NCBI GenBank assembly: GCA_902490325.1
Contig: CABUDJ010000017.1
Location: forward strand, 1 to 31,248
Source: an uncultured Collinsella sp.
GTDB taxonomy: Bacteria > Actinomycetota > Coriobacteriia > Coriobacteriales > Coriobacteriaceae
Reading direction: 5' to 3'
DNA: 31,248 nt
Shown: positions 7,246-14,906 of the stretch, in pieces
Layout of the letters: each line of letters opens with the position of its first letter
Numbering within the stretch: the stretch's first letter is position 1
Program-made: the position numbers and the translations under genes
Notes under the pieces: generated by a model
Told to the model about the DNA's origin: nothing
Seen by the model: the letters and a program-made list of their open reading frames with translations, nothing else
The model's database searches: none

Positions 7246-7887
7246 CTAGGCTGTTAGGTCGAGTTCGTAGAGGAAGCTTTCGCGCGGCATGTCGTGACGG
7301 CGCTCTTCGCGGTTGGCGCGGTGCGTGGCCGTGCGCTTAAAGCCGTGCAGTTCGTAGAACTTCCACGAGCAGTTGGAGTCGGTGTACAGGTGCGCCCTCG
7401 TCGCCCCGCGCGAGGACAGGTACGAGACTGCGGCGTCGAGCAACACCGAGCCAACGCCCAGGCCATGGACGTCGCGATCTACGGCAAGCAGCGTGACCTC
7501 GTTGTCGTGTGGTAACGGGCTGCTTTCGAGCAGGCGGTTGTTGGTTCGGATGGTTGCGCGCACAAACGAGAGATACTCGGCGCAGGCATCGGGCTCCAGC
7601 TCGCGCATTTGCGATAGCAGTGCGCGTTCGGTATCCAGCCAATGTTCCTTAACGGTGGCGCCGGAGCTCTGTCCCGCACGCGCGAGCGCAATGCCGCGCG
7701 CCTGACCGTCGATTACGGCAACCTGCGAAAACGTCGAAGACGAAAGGCAATAGGCGAGGTCGCACGCGGCCTCGAGGCGGTTGTACTCATCGTTATCCGA
7801 ATTGTTATGCCAAAGCTGCTGCAGAATCAACGCGATGGCGTCGAAGTCTTCGGTATCAAACGGTCGGTAGAGAACCCGCGAGACCAT
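7246..7887 (-). CDS. GNAT family N-acetyltransferase
   Basis: A 213-residue protein with one GNAT fold. Motif A is VTLLAVDRDVHGLGVGSVLL, in which the D-x-x-x-G-x-G-x-G-like turn holds the pyrophosphate of acetyl-CoA. Motif B follows (ATRAHLYTDSN..WKFYELHGFKR), a common GNAT C-terminal pattern. The N-terminal 120 residues carry the substrate side and show nothing that names the acceptor. The start at 7887 has AAAGAGG a few bases upstream on the minus strand. It stands alone, convergent with the DUF2207 gene and divergent from purH. No membrane segment is seen, so it is cytoplasmic. Substrate unknown. Confidence 0.85.
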   Translation of the reverse strand: MVSRVLYRPFDTEDFDAIALILQQLWHNNSDNDEYNRLEAACDLAYCLSSSTFSQVAVIDGQARGIALARAGQSSGATVKEHWLDTERALLSQMRELEPDACAEYLSFVRATIRTNNRLLESSPLPHDNEVTLLAVDRDVHGLGVGSVLLDAAVSYLSSRGATRAHLYTDSNCSWKFYELHGFKRTATHRANREERRHDMPRESFLYELDLTA

Positions 7888-8164
7888 GGTGCCTCTTTCT
7901 TTTGCGGATGCATATCGAGCACAGTTCTACCACGCTATTGGCATCTAATTATGGTGCCCCTGTGTTCCATGAACTCACCGTGCCCGGTGCCGTGCCCATC
8001 CCCTCCGCTCGCAAACTTTTTCTGCATATGCGCCCGTTGCGGGGTGCATCGATGCGCTCGATGCGCTACATTGAATCAGTATTTTCAATGCCGCTGCGCG
8101 AGCGCTGCAGATCGACGTATCACCGGCTCACAGAGCACGGCGGCGTACCAGACAGGAGGACTGC

Positions 8165-9772
8165 ATGGGATCTGATGTGAAGATCGCACGCGCGTTGATC
8201 TCGGTTACCGATAAGACGGGCGTCGTCGATTTCGCACGGACGCTGGTCGATGACTTTGGCGTCGAGATCATCTCTACGGGCGGCACGGCTCGTGCCATCG
8301 AGGACGCGGGCGTCCCCGTAACCCCCATCGAGGAGTTCACGGGCTATCCCGAGATGATGGACGGCCGCGTTAAGACCCTGCACCCCAAGGTTCACGGCGC
8401 GCTGCTGGCCCGCCGCGATTCCGAGCAGCACATGCAGGAGGCTGCTCAGCACGGCATTAAGCTGATCGACCTGGTCGTCGTCAACCTGTACGAGTTCGAG
8501 AAGACCGTCGCCAACCCCGAGGTCACCTTCGCGGACGCCATCGAGCACATCGACATCGGTGGCCCCTCCATGCTGCGCTCTGCCGCCAAGAACGCCGCGA
8601 GCGTTACCGTCATCTCCGACCCGGCCGACTATGATGCCGTCCTGGCCGAGATGCGCGAGACCGGTGGCTGCACCACGCTTTCCACCCGTCGCCGCCTGCA
8701 GGTGAAGGTCTACCAGACCACCGCCGCCTACGACACAGCTATCTCCCGTTGGCTTGCCGCCCAGGCAAGCGACGTGGCGGACACCTCTGCCAAGCTCGAG
8801 ATCTCGCTGGAGAAGGTCGACGACCTGCGCTATGGCGAGAACCCGCAGCAGAAGGCCACGGTCTATCGCTTTGCCGAGGGCTGCGAGAACACCGCGAGCT
8901 CTCAGTTCCCGCTTGTGGGCTCCGAGCAGATTCAGGGCAAGCCGCTCAGCTACAACAACTATCTGGACGCCGACGCCGCTTGGAACCTGGTCCGCGAGTT
9001 CGACGAGCCGGCCTGCGTGATCCTCAAGCATCAGAACCCCTGCGGTTCCGCCGTTGCCGAGGACATCACGGCCGCCTACGACCGCGCTTTCGCCTGCGAT
9101 CCCAAGAGCGCCTTCGGCGGCATCATCGCCTGCAACCGCGAGGTTCCCTTTGAGTTGGTTGAGCACTTCGCCGACCAGAACAAGCAGTTCGTCGAGGTCA
9201 TCATCGCCCCGAGCTATACCGCCGAGGCGCTCGAGCGCATGGCCAAGCGCCCCAACCTGCGCGTGCTGGCCACCGGCGGCGTGGACCACGGCGCCCAGGT
9301 GGAGCTGCGCTCCATCGACGGCGGCATGCTGGTGCAGGAAGTCGACCATGTGACCGAGGATCCCGCGACCTTTACGTTCCCCACCGACCGCAAGCCCACC
9401 GACGCCGAGATGGCCGAGCTCGAGTTTGCCTGGAAGGTCTGCAAGGGCGTTAAGTCCAACGCCATCCTGGTCTCCAAGGGTAAGGCCGGCATTGGCATGG
9501 GCCCGGGTCAGCCTAACCGCGTTGACTCTGCGCTACTTGCCTGCGAGCGCGCCGAGGACTTCTGCGAGCGCGAGGGCGTGGAGAAGGGCGGCTTTGCCTG
9601 TGCAAGCGACGCGTTCTTCCCGTTCCGCGACAATGTCGACGTGCTTGCTGCACACGGCGTGACCTGCATCATCCAGCCCGGCGGCTCCAAGCGCGACGAC
9701 GAGAGCATCCAGGCTTGCAACGAGCATGGTATTGCGATGGTCTTCACGGGTGCCAGGCATTTCCGCCACTAA
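8165..9772 (+). CDS. purH: Bifunctional AICAR formyltransferase / IMP cyclohydrolase
   Basis: A 535-residue full-length PurH. It carries out the last two steps of purine synthesis: transfer of a formyl group from 10-formyl-tetrahydrofolate to AICAR, then ring closure to IMP. The N-terminal cyclohydrolase domain (about 1-200) has SVTDKTG, ISTGGTARAI, DGRVKTLHPKVHG and VVVNLYEFEKT. The transferase domain has RYGENPQQKA, KHQNPCGSAV (catalytic Lys-His region), FGGIIACN, KGKAGIGMGPGQPNRVDSA and ASDAFFPFRDNVD. It ends with the usual ARHFRH. AGGAGG (8154-8159) lies 5 nt before ATG 8165. The 277-base gap upstream shows no recognisable purine riboswitch; it has a tandem GATGCGCT repeat near 8050-8067 of unknown meaning. 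Confidence 0.97.
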   Translation: MGSDVKIARALISVTDKTGVVDFARTLVDDFGVEIISTGGTARAIEDAGVPVTPIEEFTGYPEMMDGRVKTLHPKVHGALLARRDSEQHMQEAAQHGIKLIDLVVVNLYEFEKTVANPEVTFADAIEHIDIGGPSMLRSAAKNAASVTVISDPADYDAVLAEMRETGGCTTLSTRRRLQVKVYQTTAAYDTAISRWLAAQASDVADTSAKLEISLEKVDDLRYGENPQQKATVYRFAEGCENTASSQFPLVGSEQIQGKPLSYNNYLDADAAWNLVREFDEPACVILKHQNPCGSAVAEDITAAYDRAFACDPKSAFGGIIACNREVPFELVEHFADQNKQFVEVIIAPSYTAEALERMAKRPNLRVLATGGVDHGAQVELRSIDGGMLVQEVDHVTEDPATFTFPTDRKPTDAEMAELEFAWKVCKGVKSNAILVSKGKAGIGMGPGQPNRVDSALLACERAEDFCEREGVEKGGFACASDAFFPFRDNVDVLAAHGVTCIIQPGGSKRDDESIQACNEHGIAMVFTGARHFRH

Positions 9773-9801
9773 GTTCCGCCCTGGGACAAAATAATCTCTG
9801 C

Positions 9802-9837
9802 AAAAGACGGCTGCTCCGTTTGGAGGGCCGTCTTTTT
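9802..9837 (+). terminator. Intrinsic terminator after purH
   Basis: AAAAGACGGC (9802-9811) pairs with GCCGTCTTTT (9827-9836), with an inner CTCC/GGAG pairing and a run of T at 9833-9837. Confidence 0.92.
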
Positions 9838-9877
9838 GGTATAAGAGGACGGAATGACTAACACGAAAGGTATGACC

Positions 9878-10585
9878 ATGCCCCAGATTGATGATGCCGA
9901 GCTGTTTGGCAATGCCGAGGATCAGCGTGCGTACGAGGACTTTTGCGCCAATCAGGAGGCGGTCGAGAAGTTCACGCTCGACAAGCCCGCGCTTGTCTGC
10001 CGTTGGCGCATGTCCAACAAAAAGGTGCCCATGCTCAACCGCCACATCCGCGCACTGTCCGAGCGCCTGGTGCAGGGCGAGCCGCTTACCCATAACATGC
10101 TCAGCTGGGCCAAACAGCACGTTGAGTGGTCGCTTGCCGAGGGCGATTACACCGCACATGACGGCGTGCTCATGCTGGTGATCGACGTCAACGGCAACGC
10201 CGCCATGACGGTGGGGGAGTACGAGCCGCTCGCCGATACGTCGGCCAAGGCGCTGCGCGCCCGCTCCGCAGAGGCCCGCTCCGAGGCCGACGAAACCGGC
10301 GTGGCGCCCGAGCTGCTCGCCGCCGTCAACAACGGCGAGCTTGCCTTTGTGGCGCCGGCGGACGAGTGCCTGTGCGGCACGGCGACGCTCATCGAGCAGC
10401 TGGCCCAGACCAAGGGCATCCCGGTCACGCGCGTAGACATTCCCGCGCAGCTTAAGGGCGCGCTGTTCCTAGTGAGCGACGAGCACGGCGTGGTCCCCGC
10501 GACCGAGACAGATGCCGCCGAGGCCGACGCCGCCACGGTCGCCTTCTTCGCCGAAGGCTACGAAAAGCTCCGTGCCCGCCGCTAA
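9878..10585 (+). CDS. Conserved-looking hypothetical protein
   Basis: I do not recognise this 235-residue protein. It is soluble, acidic and Ala/Glu-rich, with no signal peptide, membrane helix or metal-binding pattern. The first half is probably helical. Residues about 150-195 (FVAPADECLCGTATLIEQL, then GIPVTRVDI) look like an alternating beta-alpha fold, and the C-terminus is Ala-rich. Codon bias matches the core genes, so it is a real gene. Three starts compete: ATG 9854 and 9872 in the same frame, and ATG 9878. 9878 is chosen because GAAAGG (9865-9870) is 7 nt upstream and TATAAG (9840-9845) could be a -10 box. It sits between the purH terminator and a REP-like repeat, so it is probably monocistronic. 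Confidence 0.65.
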   Translation: MPQIDDAELFGNAEDQRAYEDFCANQEAVEKFTLDKPALVCRWRMSNKKVPMLNRHIRALSERLVQGEPLTHNMLSWAKQHVEWSLAEGDYTAHDGVLMLVIDVNGNAAMTVGEYEPLADTSAKALRARSAEARSEADETGVAPELLAAVNNGELAFVAPADECLCGTATLIEQLAQTKGIPVTRVDIPAQLKGALFLVSDEHGVVPATETDAAEADAATVAFFAEGYEKLRARR

Positions 10586-10629
10586 ATGATTTTTCTGGGA
10601 CGGGGATTAAAGAATCATTTTGGTCCCCG
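10584..10629. repeat. REP-like palindromic repeat, copy D
   Basis: The 35-nt unit 10585-10619 has arms AATGATT and AATCATT and a core with TGGGACGGGGA. It aligns without gaps to copy B at 24 of 35 positions. The change C-to-T in one arm is matched by G-to-A in the other, which keeps the pairing. CGGGGA (10601-10606) can pair instead with TCCCCG (10624-10629). It begins at the stop codon of the preceding gene. Confidence 0.75.
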
Positions 10630-10690
10630 CCACCGCTGCGAGCGAAGGGCAAGCTAAACGCTTTCGTTCGCGAACAGTTCTGTCACCTTG

Positions 10691-10731
10691 GCACCGCGCG
10701 CGGTGCACACCTGCAGTTTCGCAGCCATAAT
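10691..10731 (+). promoter_or_regulatory. Palindrome and -10 box of the two-component operon
   Basis: A perfect 16-bp palindrome, GCACCGCGCGCGGTGC (10691-10706), lies 19 nt before a CATAAT (10726-10731) that fits a -10 box. It would cover the -35 region, a usual place for an activator or repressor. A smaller palindrome, GTTCGCGAAC (10666-10675), is further upstream. No good -35 hexamer is visible. That the response regulator itself binds is inference. Confidence 0.5.
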
Positions 10732-10764
10732 GGTGGCAAGACAACCAAGAGGGGAGCGGAATCC

Positions 10765-11436
10765 ATGGCGCTGATCTATATCGTTGAGGACGACGAGCCC
10801 ATCCGTCGTGAGCTTGTCGACATCCTTGCCCGCGCTGGGTTTGAAATCGAGGCCTGCGAATCGTTTGAGCATGTCTCGCGCGATATTCTCGCCGCCGCAC
10901 CCGACCTGGTGCTGCTCGACCTCACGCTTCCCGTCAAAGACGGCCAGCACATCTGCCATGAGGTCCGTCGCGAATCCGAGGTCCCCATCATCGTTCTCAC
11001 GTCGCGCACGACCGAGATCGACGAGGTCATGGCCATGACGCTCGGCGCGGACGACTTTGTTCCCAAGTCCTACAGCGCGCGCGTGCTTGTGGCGCGCATC
11101 AACGCACTGCTGCGTCGCACCGCGGCGGCAGGCGAGCGCAGTACACTTGTCCACAAGGGGCTGGAGCTCGACCTCGCCCGCTCAATGGTCACCAACACGC
11201 AAACCGGCACTAGCACCGAGCTCACCAAAAACGAACTGCGTATCCTCTCACTGCTTCTGAGTCGCGCGGGCAAGATTGTTTCGCGCTCGGCCATCATGCA
11301 GGACCTGTGGGACTCCGACGCCTTCGTGGACGACAATACGCTCACCGTCAACATCAACCGCCTGCGCACCACGCTCGAAAAAATCGGCATCAAGGGGTAT
11401 TTGACGACGCATCGCGGCCAAGGCTATTCGGTCTAG
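10765..11436 (+). CDS. OmpR/PhoB-family response regulator
   Basis: A 223-residue protein with a receiver domain (1-115) and a winged-helix DNA-binding domain (about 125-223). Acidic pocket E8-D9-D10, phospho-acceptor D52 (LVLLDLTLP), T79 and K101 are all present. The lysine motif reads PKSYS rather than the common KPF. The output domain has the usual LTKNELRILSLLLSRAGKIV, D.LTVNINRLR and GYSV ending. GAGGGGAG a few bases before the ATG is a strong ribosome binding site. The sensor kinase gene follows after 9 nt, so they form one operon. Sequence style and the partner kinase suggest the BceR/GraR branch, which often answers to cell-envelope antibiotics. Confidence 0.93.
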   Translation: MALIYIVEDDEPIRRELVDILARAGFEIEACESFEHVSRDILAAAPDLVLLDLTLPVKDGQHICHEVRRESEVPIIVLTSRTTEIDEVMAMTLGADDFVPKSYSARVLVARINALLRRTAAAGERSTLVHKGLELDLARSMVTNTQTGTSTELTKNELRILSLLLSRAGKIVSRSAIMQDLWDSDAFVDDNTLTVNINRLRTTLEKIGIKGYLTTHRGQGYSV

Positions 11437-11445
11437 GGGCCGGCT

Positions 11446-12489
11446 ATGTCGTTTGGCAAATTCTTTAAAGATGCGCTGCTTCCCGTCGCCGTGTGGACGT
11501 GCGGCGTGCTGCTGAGCTGCTTTGTGCTGACGGTCGCCGGTGCACCCGTTTCTATTGTGGTCGTGGCGGTCGGCGTGTCCTTTATCTTTGGTATGCTCGG
11601 CATCGTGGTCGAGTACGCGCGTCGCCGCCGTTTTCTGCGTCAGCTGGAGCGCGCGGCCGAGGAGCTCGAGAGCCCCGCATGGGTGCAGGAGATGGTGCAA
11701 TGCCCGACCTATGCCGAGGGCGAGCTCGAGTACGAGGTCTTGCGCCGGGTGGGCAAAGCCGCTTGCGACGAGGTTGCCGAAGGCCGGCGTCAGACCGATG
11801 ACTATCGCGACTATATCGAGAGCTGGGTCCACGAGGCCAAACTGCCCCTGGCGGCGGCTCATCTAATTTTGGAAAACCTGGATGGCAGCGAAGACGACCT
11901 GTCTCGTGTGGATGACCTGGGCCGTGAGTTGGCTCGCGTGGAGCGCTATATCGACCAGGCGCTGTACTACGCGCGTTCGGAAGTCGTGGAGCGCGACTAC
12001 CTGATTCGCCGCTGGGATCTCAAGACCTTGGTGACGGGCGCGATTAAGGCCAACGCGCGCGAGCTCATCGCGGCGCACGTGGCCCCGGTGTGCGAGAACC
12101 TCGACTTTGAGGTCTTTACCGACGAGAAGTGGCTCGAGTTTATTCTGGGCCAGCTCATTCAGAACAGCATTAAATATGCGCGCGAGGACGGCGCAAAGAT
12201 CGTGTTTTCGGGCGCGTTGCTGGACGAGGGCCTGGCGAGCGAACGCATCGAGCTCACCGTCGCGGACAACGGCTGCGGCGTGAGCGCGGCCGACCTGCCG
12301 CGCGTGTTCGAGAAGGGCTTTACCGGCGACAACGGCCGCACCACCAAGCGCGCAACGGGCATTGGCCTCTACCTGGTGGCGCGTCTGTGCTCCAAGATGG
12401 GTATCGATGTCACCGCGGCATCCGAGCCCGGCGAAGGCTTCGTCGTCACGTTTGCCTTCTCGACCAACAAATTCCAATACTTTGAGTAG
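11446..12489 (+). CDS. Intramembrane-sensing sensor histidine kinase (BceS/GraS-like)
   Basis: A 347-residue kinase. Two membrane helices (about 11-31 and 34-56) are joined by almost no extracellular loop, typical of intramembrane-sensing kinases. The phosphorylated H129 sits in SWVHEAKLPL, the WVHE-K-P variant of the H-box found in BceS/GraS kinases. The ATPase domain has an N-box (QLIQNSIKYA), G1 (DNGCGV), an F-box (VFEKGF) and G2 (TGIGLYL). Such kinases usually sense through a partner ABC transporter and control its expression, but no transporter gene is in this window; the next genes are hipB and hipA behind their own promoter. The signal is therefore unknown. The kinase should sit in the membrane and phosphorylate D52 of its neighbour. 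Confidence 0.92.
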   Translation: MSFGKFFKDALLPVAVWTCGVLLSCFVLTVAGAPVSIVVVAVGVSFIFGMLGIVVEYARRRRFLRQLERAAEELESPAWVQEMVQCPTYAEGELEYEVLRRVGKAACDEVAEGRRQTDDYRDYIESWVHEAKLPLAAAHLILENLDGSEDDLSRVDDLGRELARVERYIDQALYYARSEVVERDYLIRRWDLKTLVTGAIKANARELIAAHVAPVCENLDFEVFTDEKWLEFILGQLIQNSIKYAREDGAKIVFSGALLDEGLASERIELTVADNGCGVSAADLPRVFEKGFTGDNGRTTKRATGIGLYLVARLCSKMGIDVTAASEPGEGFVVTFAFSTNKFQYFE

Positions 12490-12524
12490 TCGTCGCGGTG
12501 TAACGTCCCGGAGCGTCATTCACG

Positions 12525-12593
12525 TTAAGACAATTATCCCAAACGGGATAATTCCATCATGATGTGCTATGATTATCCCGTTTGGGATAATCA
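12525..12593 (+). promoter_or_regulatory. hipBA promoter with two HipB-type operators
   Basis: Operator 1 has arms AATTATCCC (12532-12540) and GGGATAATT (12545-12553) around AAAC. Operator 2 has arms TGATTATCCC (12570-12579) and GGGATAATCA (12584-12593) around GTTT. Their cores are exact reverse complements, so the same site occurs in both orientations, centres 39 bp apart. A promoter is interleaved: TTAAGA (12525-12530), 16 nt, GATAAT (12547-12552). E. coli HipB binds TATCC-N8-GGATA; here the half-sites are the same but the gap is N6. Autorepression by HipB, alone or with HipA, is the expected regulation. Confidence 0.85.
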
Positions 12594-12605
12594 TAGGGGA
12601 TTAGC

Positions 12606-12851
12606 ATGCAAGACTGGAATGAGCGAACGATTTTTGACCCAGCTGAACTCGGTGCATATTTGCGTGAGCGCCGGAAGAAGCTCGGTTATACCCAACGCGA
12701 TGTGGCTGATTTCAACCAGTGCAGTTTGCGCTTTGTGAGCGAGCTTGAGCGTGGAAAGGCGGGTGCCAATCTTCGCCAAACCCTTCAAATCGCTAACAGC
12801 TTGGGGGTCGATTTGATCCTGAGGGAGAGGGGCGACGGCTCATGGCATTAA
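12606..12851 (+). CDS. hipB: HipB-like antitoxin / transcriptional repressor
   Basis: An 81-residue protein with one XRE-type helix-turn-helix, at about residues 13-65: LGAYLRERRKKLGYTQRDVA, then LRFVSELERGKAGANLRQTL and a final helix. It lies directly upstream of hipA, with a 10-nt overlap, which is the classic antitoxin-toxin order. It should dimerise, bind the two operators upstream and neutralise HipA. AGGGGA (12595-12600) lies 5 nt before ATG 12606. Codon use is less GC-rich than in the kinase gene before it, as in hipA, suggesting that the pair arrived together. Confidence 0.9.
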   Translation: MQDWNERTIFDPAELGAYLRERRKKLGYTQRDVADFNQCSLRFVSELERGKAGANLRQTLQIANSLGVDLILRERGDGSWH

Positions 12852-14131
12852 AGGTTTATCGTGAGTATCGGGGAACGTTTGAGCTGGTCGGAGAATTTGA
12901 GAGGGCCGACCCCGTAAACGAGACGTTTGCATATGATGAGGGATATCTTGAACGCGACGATGCTGCCGCACTCTCAGCTTCTCTTCCCTTGCGACATGAG
13001 CCATATGCCAGCAATGAGTTTTCGGCCTTCTTTTCGGGCATGCTTCCCGAGGGCCCGGTTCGGCATGAGCTGTCGATGCGTTTTCAAATCCCCCAGTCAG
13101 ACTATTTATCGATGCTCGAGCGTTTGGGCGATGAGTGCGTTGGTGCCTTGAGGTTTCTCGGCGATGAGAAATCGAGCTACGATCCGGGCTATCGTCCTCT
13201 GCAAGACGAGGATTTTGAGGCACTTTCTAAGGCGGAAGTGTTTGAGATTGCAAATGATATGCAGGATTCGAGGCTGTCGTTGGCGGGCGCTCAGTCTAAA
13301 ACCGGTTGGTTTTTACCGCGCGGTAAAGATGCAAAAAAGGCCGGGTCGGGGGATTGGATGCTGCCGCTCGGCTCTGCCCCCTCGACTCACATAGTCAAGA
13401 TTGCTTCAACTAAACATCCGGATTTGCCGTTCAACGAATTAATTTGCATGACGGCAGCGTCTGCTGCTGGGCTTGAAATTGCCCGTTCAGAAGCTTCGGA
13501 TACGATTCCTGGTGCGTTCTTTTCCGAGCGTTATGACAGAATCTGGAGCAATGAGCCGCCGTCGATGAGCGGATTCGATGTGCCTCTGAGGCTGCATCAG
13601 GAGGATTTTTGCCAAGCGGTTGGCTGGCCTTCGTATATGAAATACGAGACACGTCCCGATAGCTGCTATATGGCTCTTTGCGGCCGATTGATAAGAGAGC
13701 AATCGTCTAACGTAATTGCTGATACTCAAATGTTCGCTCGTCAGGTAATGGTCGATTATGCGTTGGGGAATTGCGACTCGCATCTCAAGAACCATTCGTT
13801 TCTTTATAGTCCGAGTTGGCGGGAAAAGAGGTTGGCCCCTGCATACGATATTGTTTGCACGACGATAATGGGATACGACCATAATCTTGGGATTGATATT
13901 GGGGATCACCGGGTGATCGATGGGGTGACTCCTGAAGATTTCGAATTCATGTCTCAAGATTTGCATCTGCCACTCAAGATGATCAAGAACATCGCGGCGG
14001 AAGTGGCTGAAGAGGTGTCTGCCCAGCTTGCAGAACTTGCCTCTGCAACCGGAGATTTGGGTCGGGTCGCTCTGAAAATTCAGACGGATTCCGTTGAGAG
14101 AATGAGGGTTCTGGAGCAATTCTCAGCCTAA
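12842..14131 (+). CDS. hipA: HipA-like serine/threonine kinase toxin
   Basis: A 429-residue, complete HipA. The N-terminal subdomain (about 1-105) has the usual FSAFFSGMLPEG. The kinase core has the Gly-rich loop SLAGAQSK (146-153), with Ser146 at the place where E. coli HipA autophosphorylates. It also has STHIVK, FSERYDR, LHQEDFCQA, the catalytic GNCDSHLKNHSF (D312, N317) and the metal-binding LAPAYDIV. All key residues are present, so it is probably active. In E. coli HipA phosphorylates glutamyl-tRNA synthetase and halts growth; the target here is not known. It overlaps hipB by 10 nt and is likely controlled with it. The gene is less GC-rich than its neighbours, a sign of transfer. Confidence 0.93.
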   Translation: MALKVYREYRGTFELVGEFERADPVNETFAYDEGYLERDDAAALSASLPLRHEPYASNEFSAFFSGMLPEGPVRHELSMRFQIPQSDYLSMLERLGDECVGALRFLGDEKSSYDPGYRPLQDEDFEALSKAEVFEIANDMQDSRLSLAGAQSKTGWFLPRGKDAKKAGSGDWMLPLGSAPSTHIVKIASTKHPDLPFNELICMTAASAAGLEIARSEASDTIPGAFFSERYDRIWSNEPPSMSGFDVPLRLHQEDFCQAVGWPSYMKYETRPDSCYMALCGRLIREQSSNVIADTQMFARQVMVDYALGNCDSHLKNHSFLYSPSWREKRLAPAYDIVCTTIMGYDHNLGIDIGDHRVIDGVTPEDFEFMSQDLHLPLKMIKNIAAEVAEEVSAQLAELASATGDLGRVALKIQTDSVERMRVLEQFSA

Positions 14132-14136
14132 AGCAA

Positions 14137-14165
14137 AGCGGGGCCACCGTAATGGTGGTCCCGCT
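14137..14165. terminator. Bidirectional terminator between hipA and the stress protein gene
   Basis: AGCGGGGCCACC (14137-14148) pairs with GGTGGTCCCGCT (14154-14165), 12 bp with one G-U pair and a 5-nt loop. The plus-strand tail is weak (CTTGG); the minus-strand tail reads TTGCTTT. It lies between two converging genes. Confidence 0.7.
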
Positions 14166-14221
14166 CTTGGAAGACTTGGGCACGTGGGCTTGCGCTCCGC
14201 GATGCGTTAGGCGTACGTTTG

Positions 14222-14659
14222 CTACTTCACGACCAAGATGTCGCAGTCCGTATTGCGCAGCAGGAACGTCGAAATCGAACCCAGGAGCGCATACTTGATC
14301 GAGGACAGGCCGCGTGCGCCGCAGAGCACCAGGTCGGGCTTCACCACGTCGAGCATCTCGTCTTTGAGCGTCTCGCGAATACGGCCGGCGCGAATCATGA
14401 CCTCGACCTCGGGAATATCGGGATTGGCCTTGGCCTCTTCGAGCTGCTTGGCGATGGAGTTCTTAAATGCCTCCTCCAGTCCGTTGACCAGATCGACCGG
14501 ATAGGAACCAGCGCTCTCGAGTGCCGTGGAATCGATAACGTGGCCGATAATCAGCTTGGCGCCGTTGTTCGCGGCGACCTTGATGGCGCGTGCGAGCACA
14601 AAATCCTGCTGCTCAGTACCGTCGAGCGAAACAAATACCTTGGTGTAGCCCTCGTTCAT
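14222..14659 (-). CDS. Universal stress protein (UspA family)
   Basis: A 145-residue single-domain Usp. The N-terminal beta strand ends in SLDGTEQQ. The C-terminal ATP-binding motif is present as GARGLSSIKYALLGSIS, matching G-x2-G-x9-G-(S/T), followed by NTDCDILVVK. It therefore belongs to the ATP-binding type of Usp. These cytoplasmic dimers help cells survive stress; the exact role is not known. AAGGAGG lies a few bases before the start on the minus strand. It is divergent from uppP across a 247-base gap that holds a small hairpin (ACCCAA 14754-14759 with TTGGGT 14764-14769) and a CTCGC/GCGAG stem (14777-14800) followed by six T. Confidence 0.9.
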   Translation of the reverse strand: MNEGYTKVFVSLDGTEQQDFVLARAIKVAANNGAKLIIGHVIDSTALESAGSYPVDLVNGLEEAFKNSIAKQLEEAKANPDIPEVEVMIRAGRIRETLKDEMLDVVKPDLVLCGARGLSSIKYALLGSISTFLLRNTDCDILVVK

Positions 14660-14906
14660 GGTTTCCTCCTTGGTCTATCGCACGGGCGCGGGGCTCGTGC
14701 GTCGGGCGGGCGCGGATGCGTGGCCGCCGGACACTTTATCTTGTTGCAGTTATACCCAAGGATTTGGGTTTGACCGCTCGCAATTCTGTGAACGGGCGAG
14801 TTTTTTGGTAAGGGTAGGCGCAGGCGCGCCGCCAACGGTTGATAATGGGACATCGCCCGCACCGTCCGCAGAACAATATCGGCGGGTGTCTAACGAGGGG
14901 GTCCCT

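Noticed and set aside
8120..9349. Minus-strand open frame (409 codons) opposite purH
   Set aside because: purH is unmistakable on the plus strand; the other frame is an effect of strong codon bias.
9780..9797. TGGGACAAAATAATC after purH as another REP-like copy
   Set aside because: It has the TGGGAC core but no paired arms, so it may be a decayed copy or chance.
14754..14806. Hairpins in the gap between the stress protein gene and uppP as a riboswitch
   Set aside because: The stems are only 5-6 bp and no known aptamer pattern is visible.
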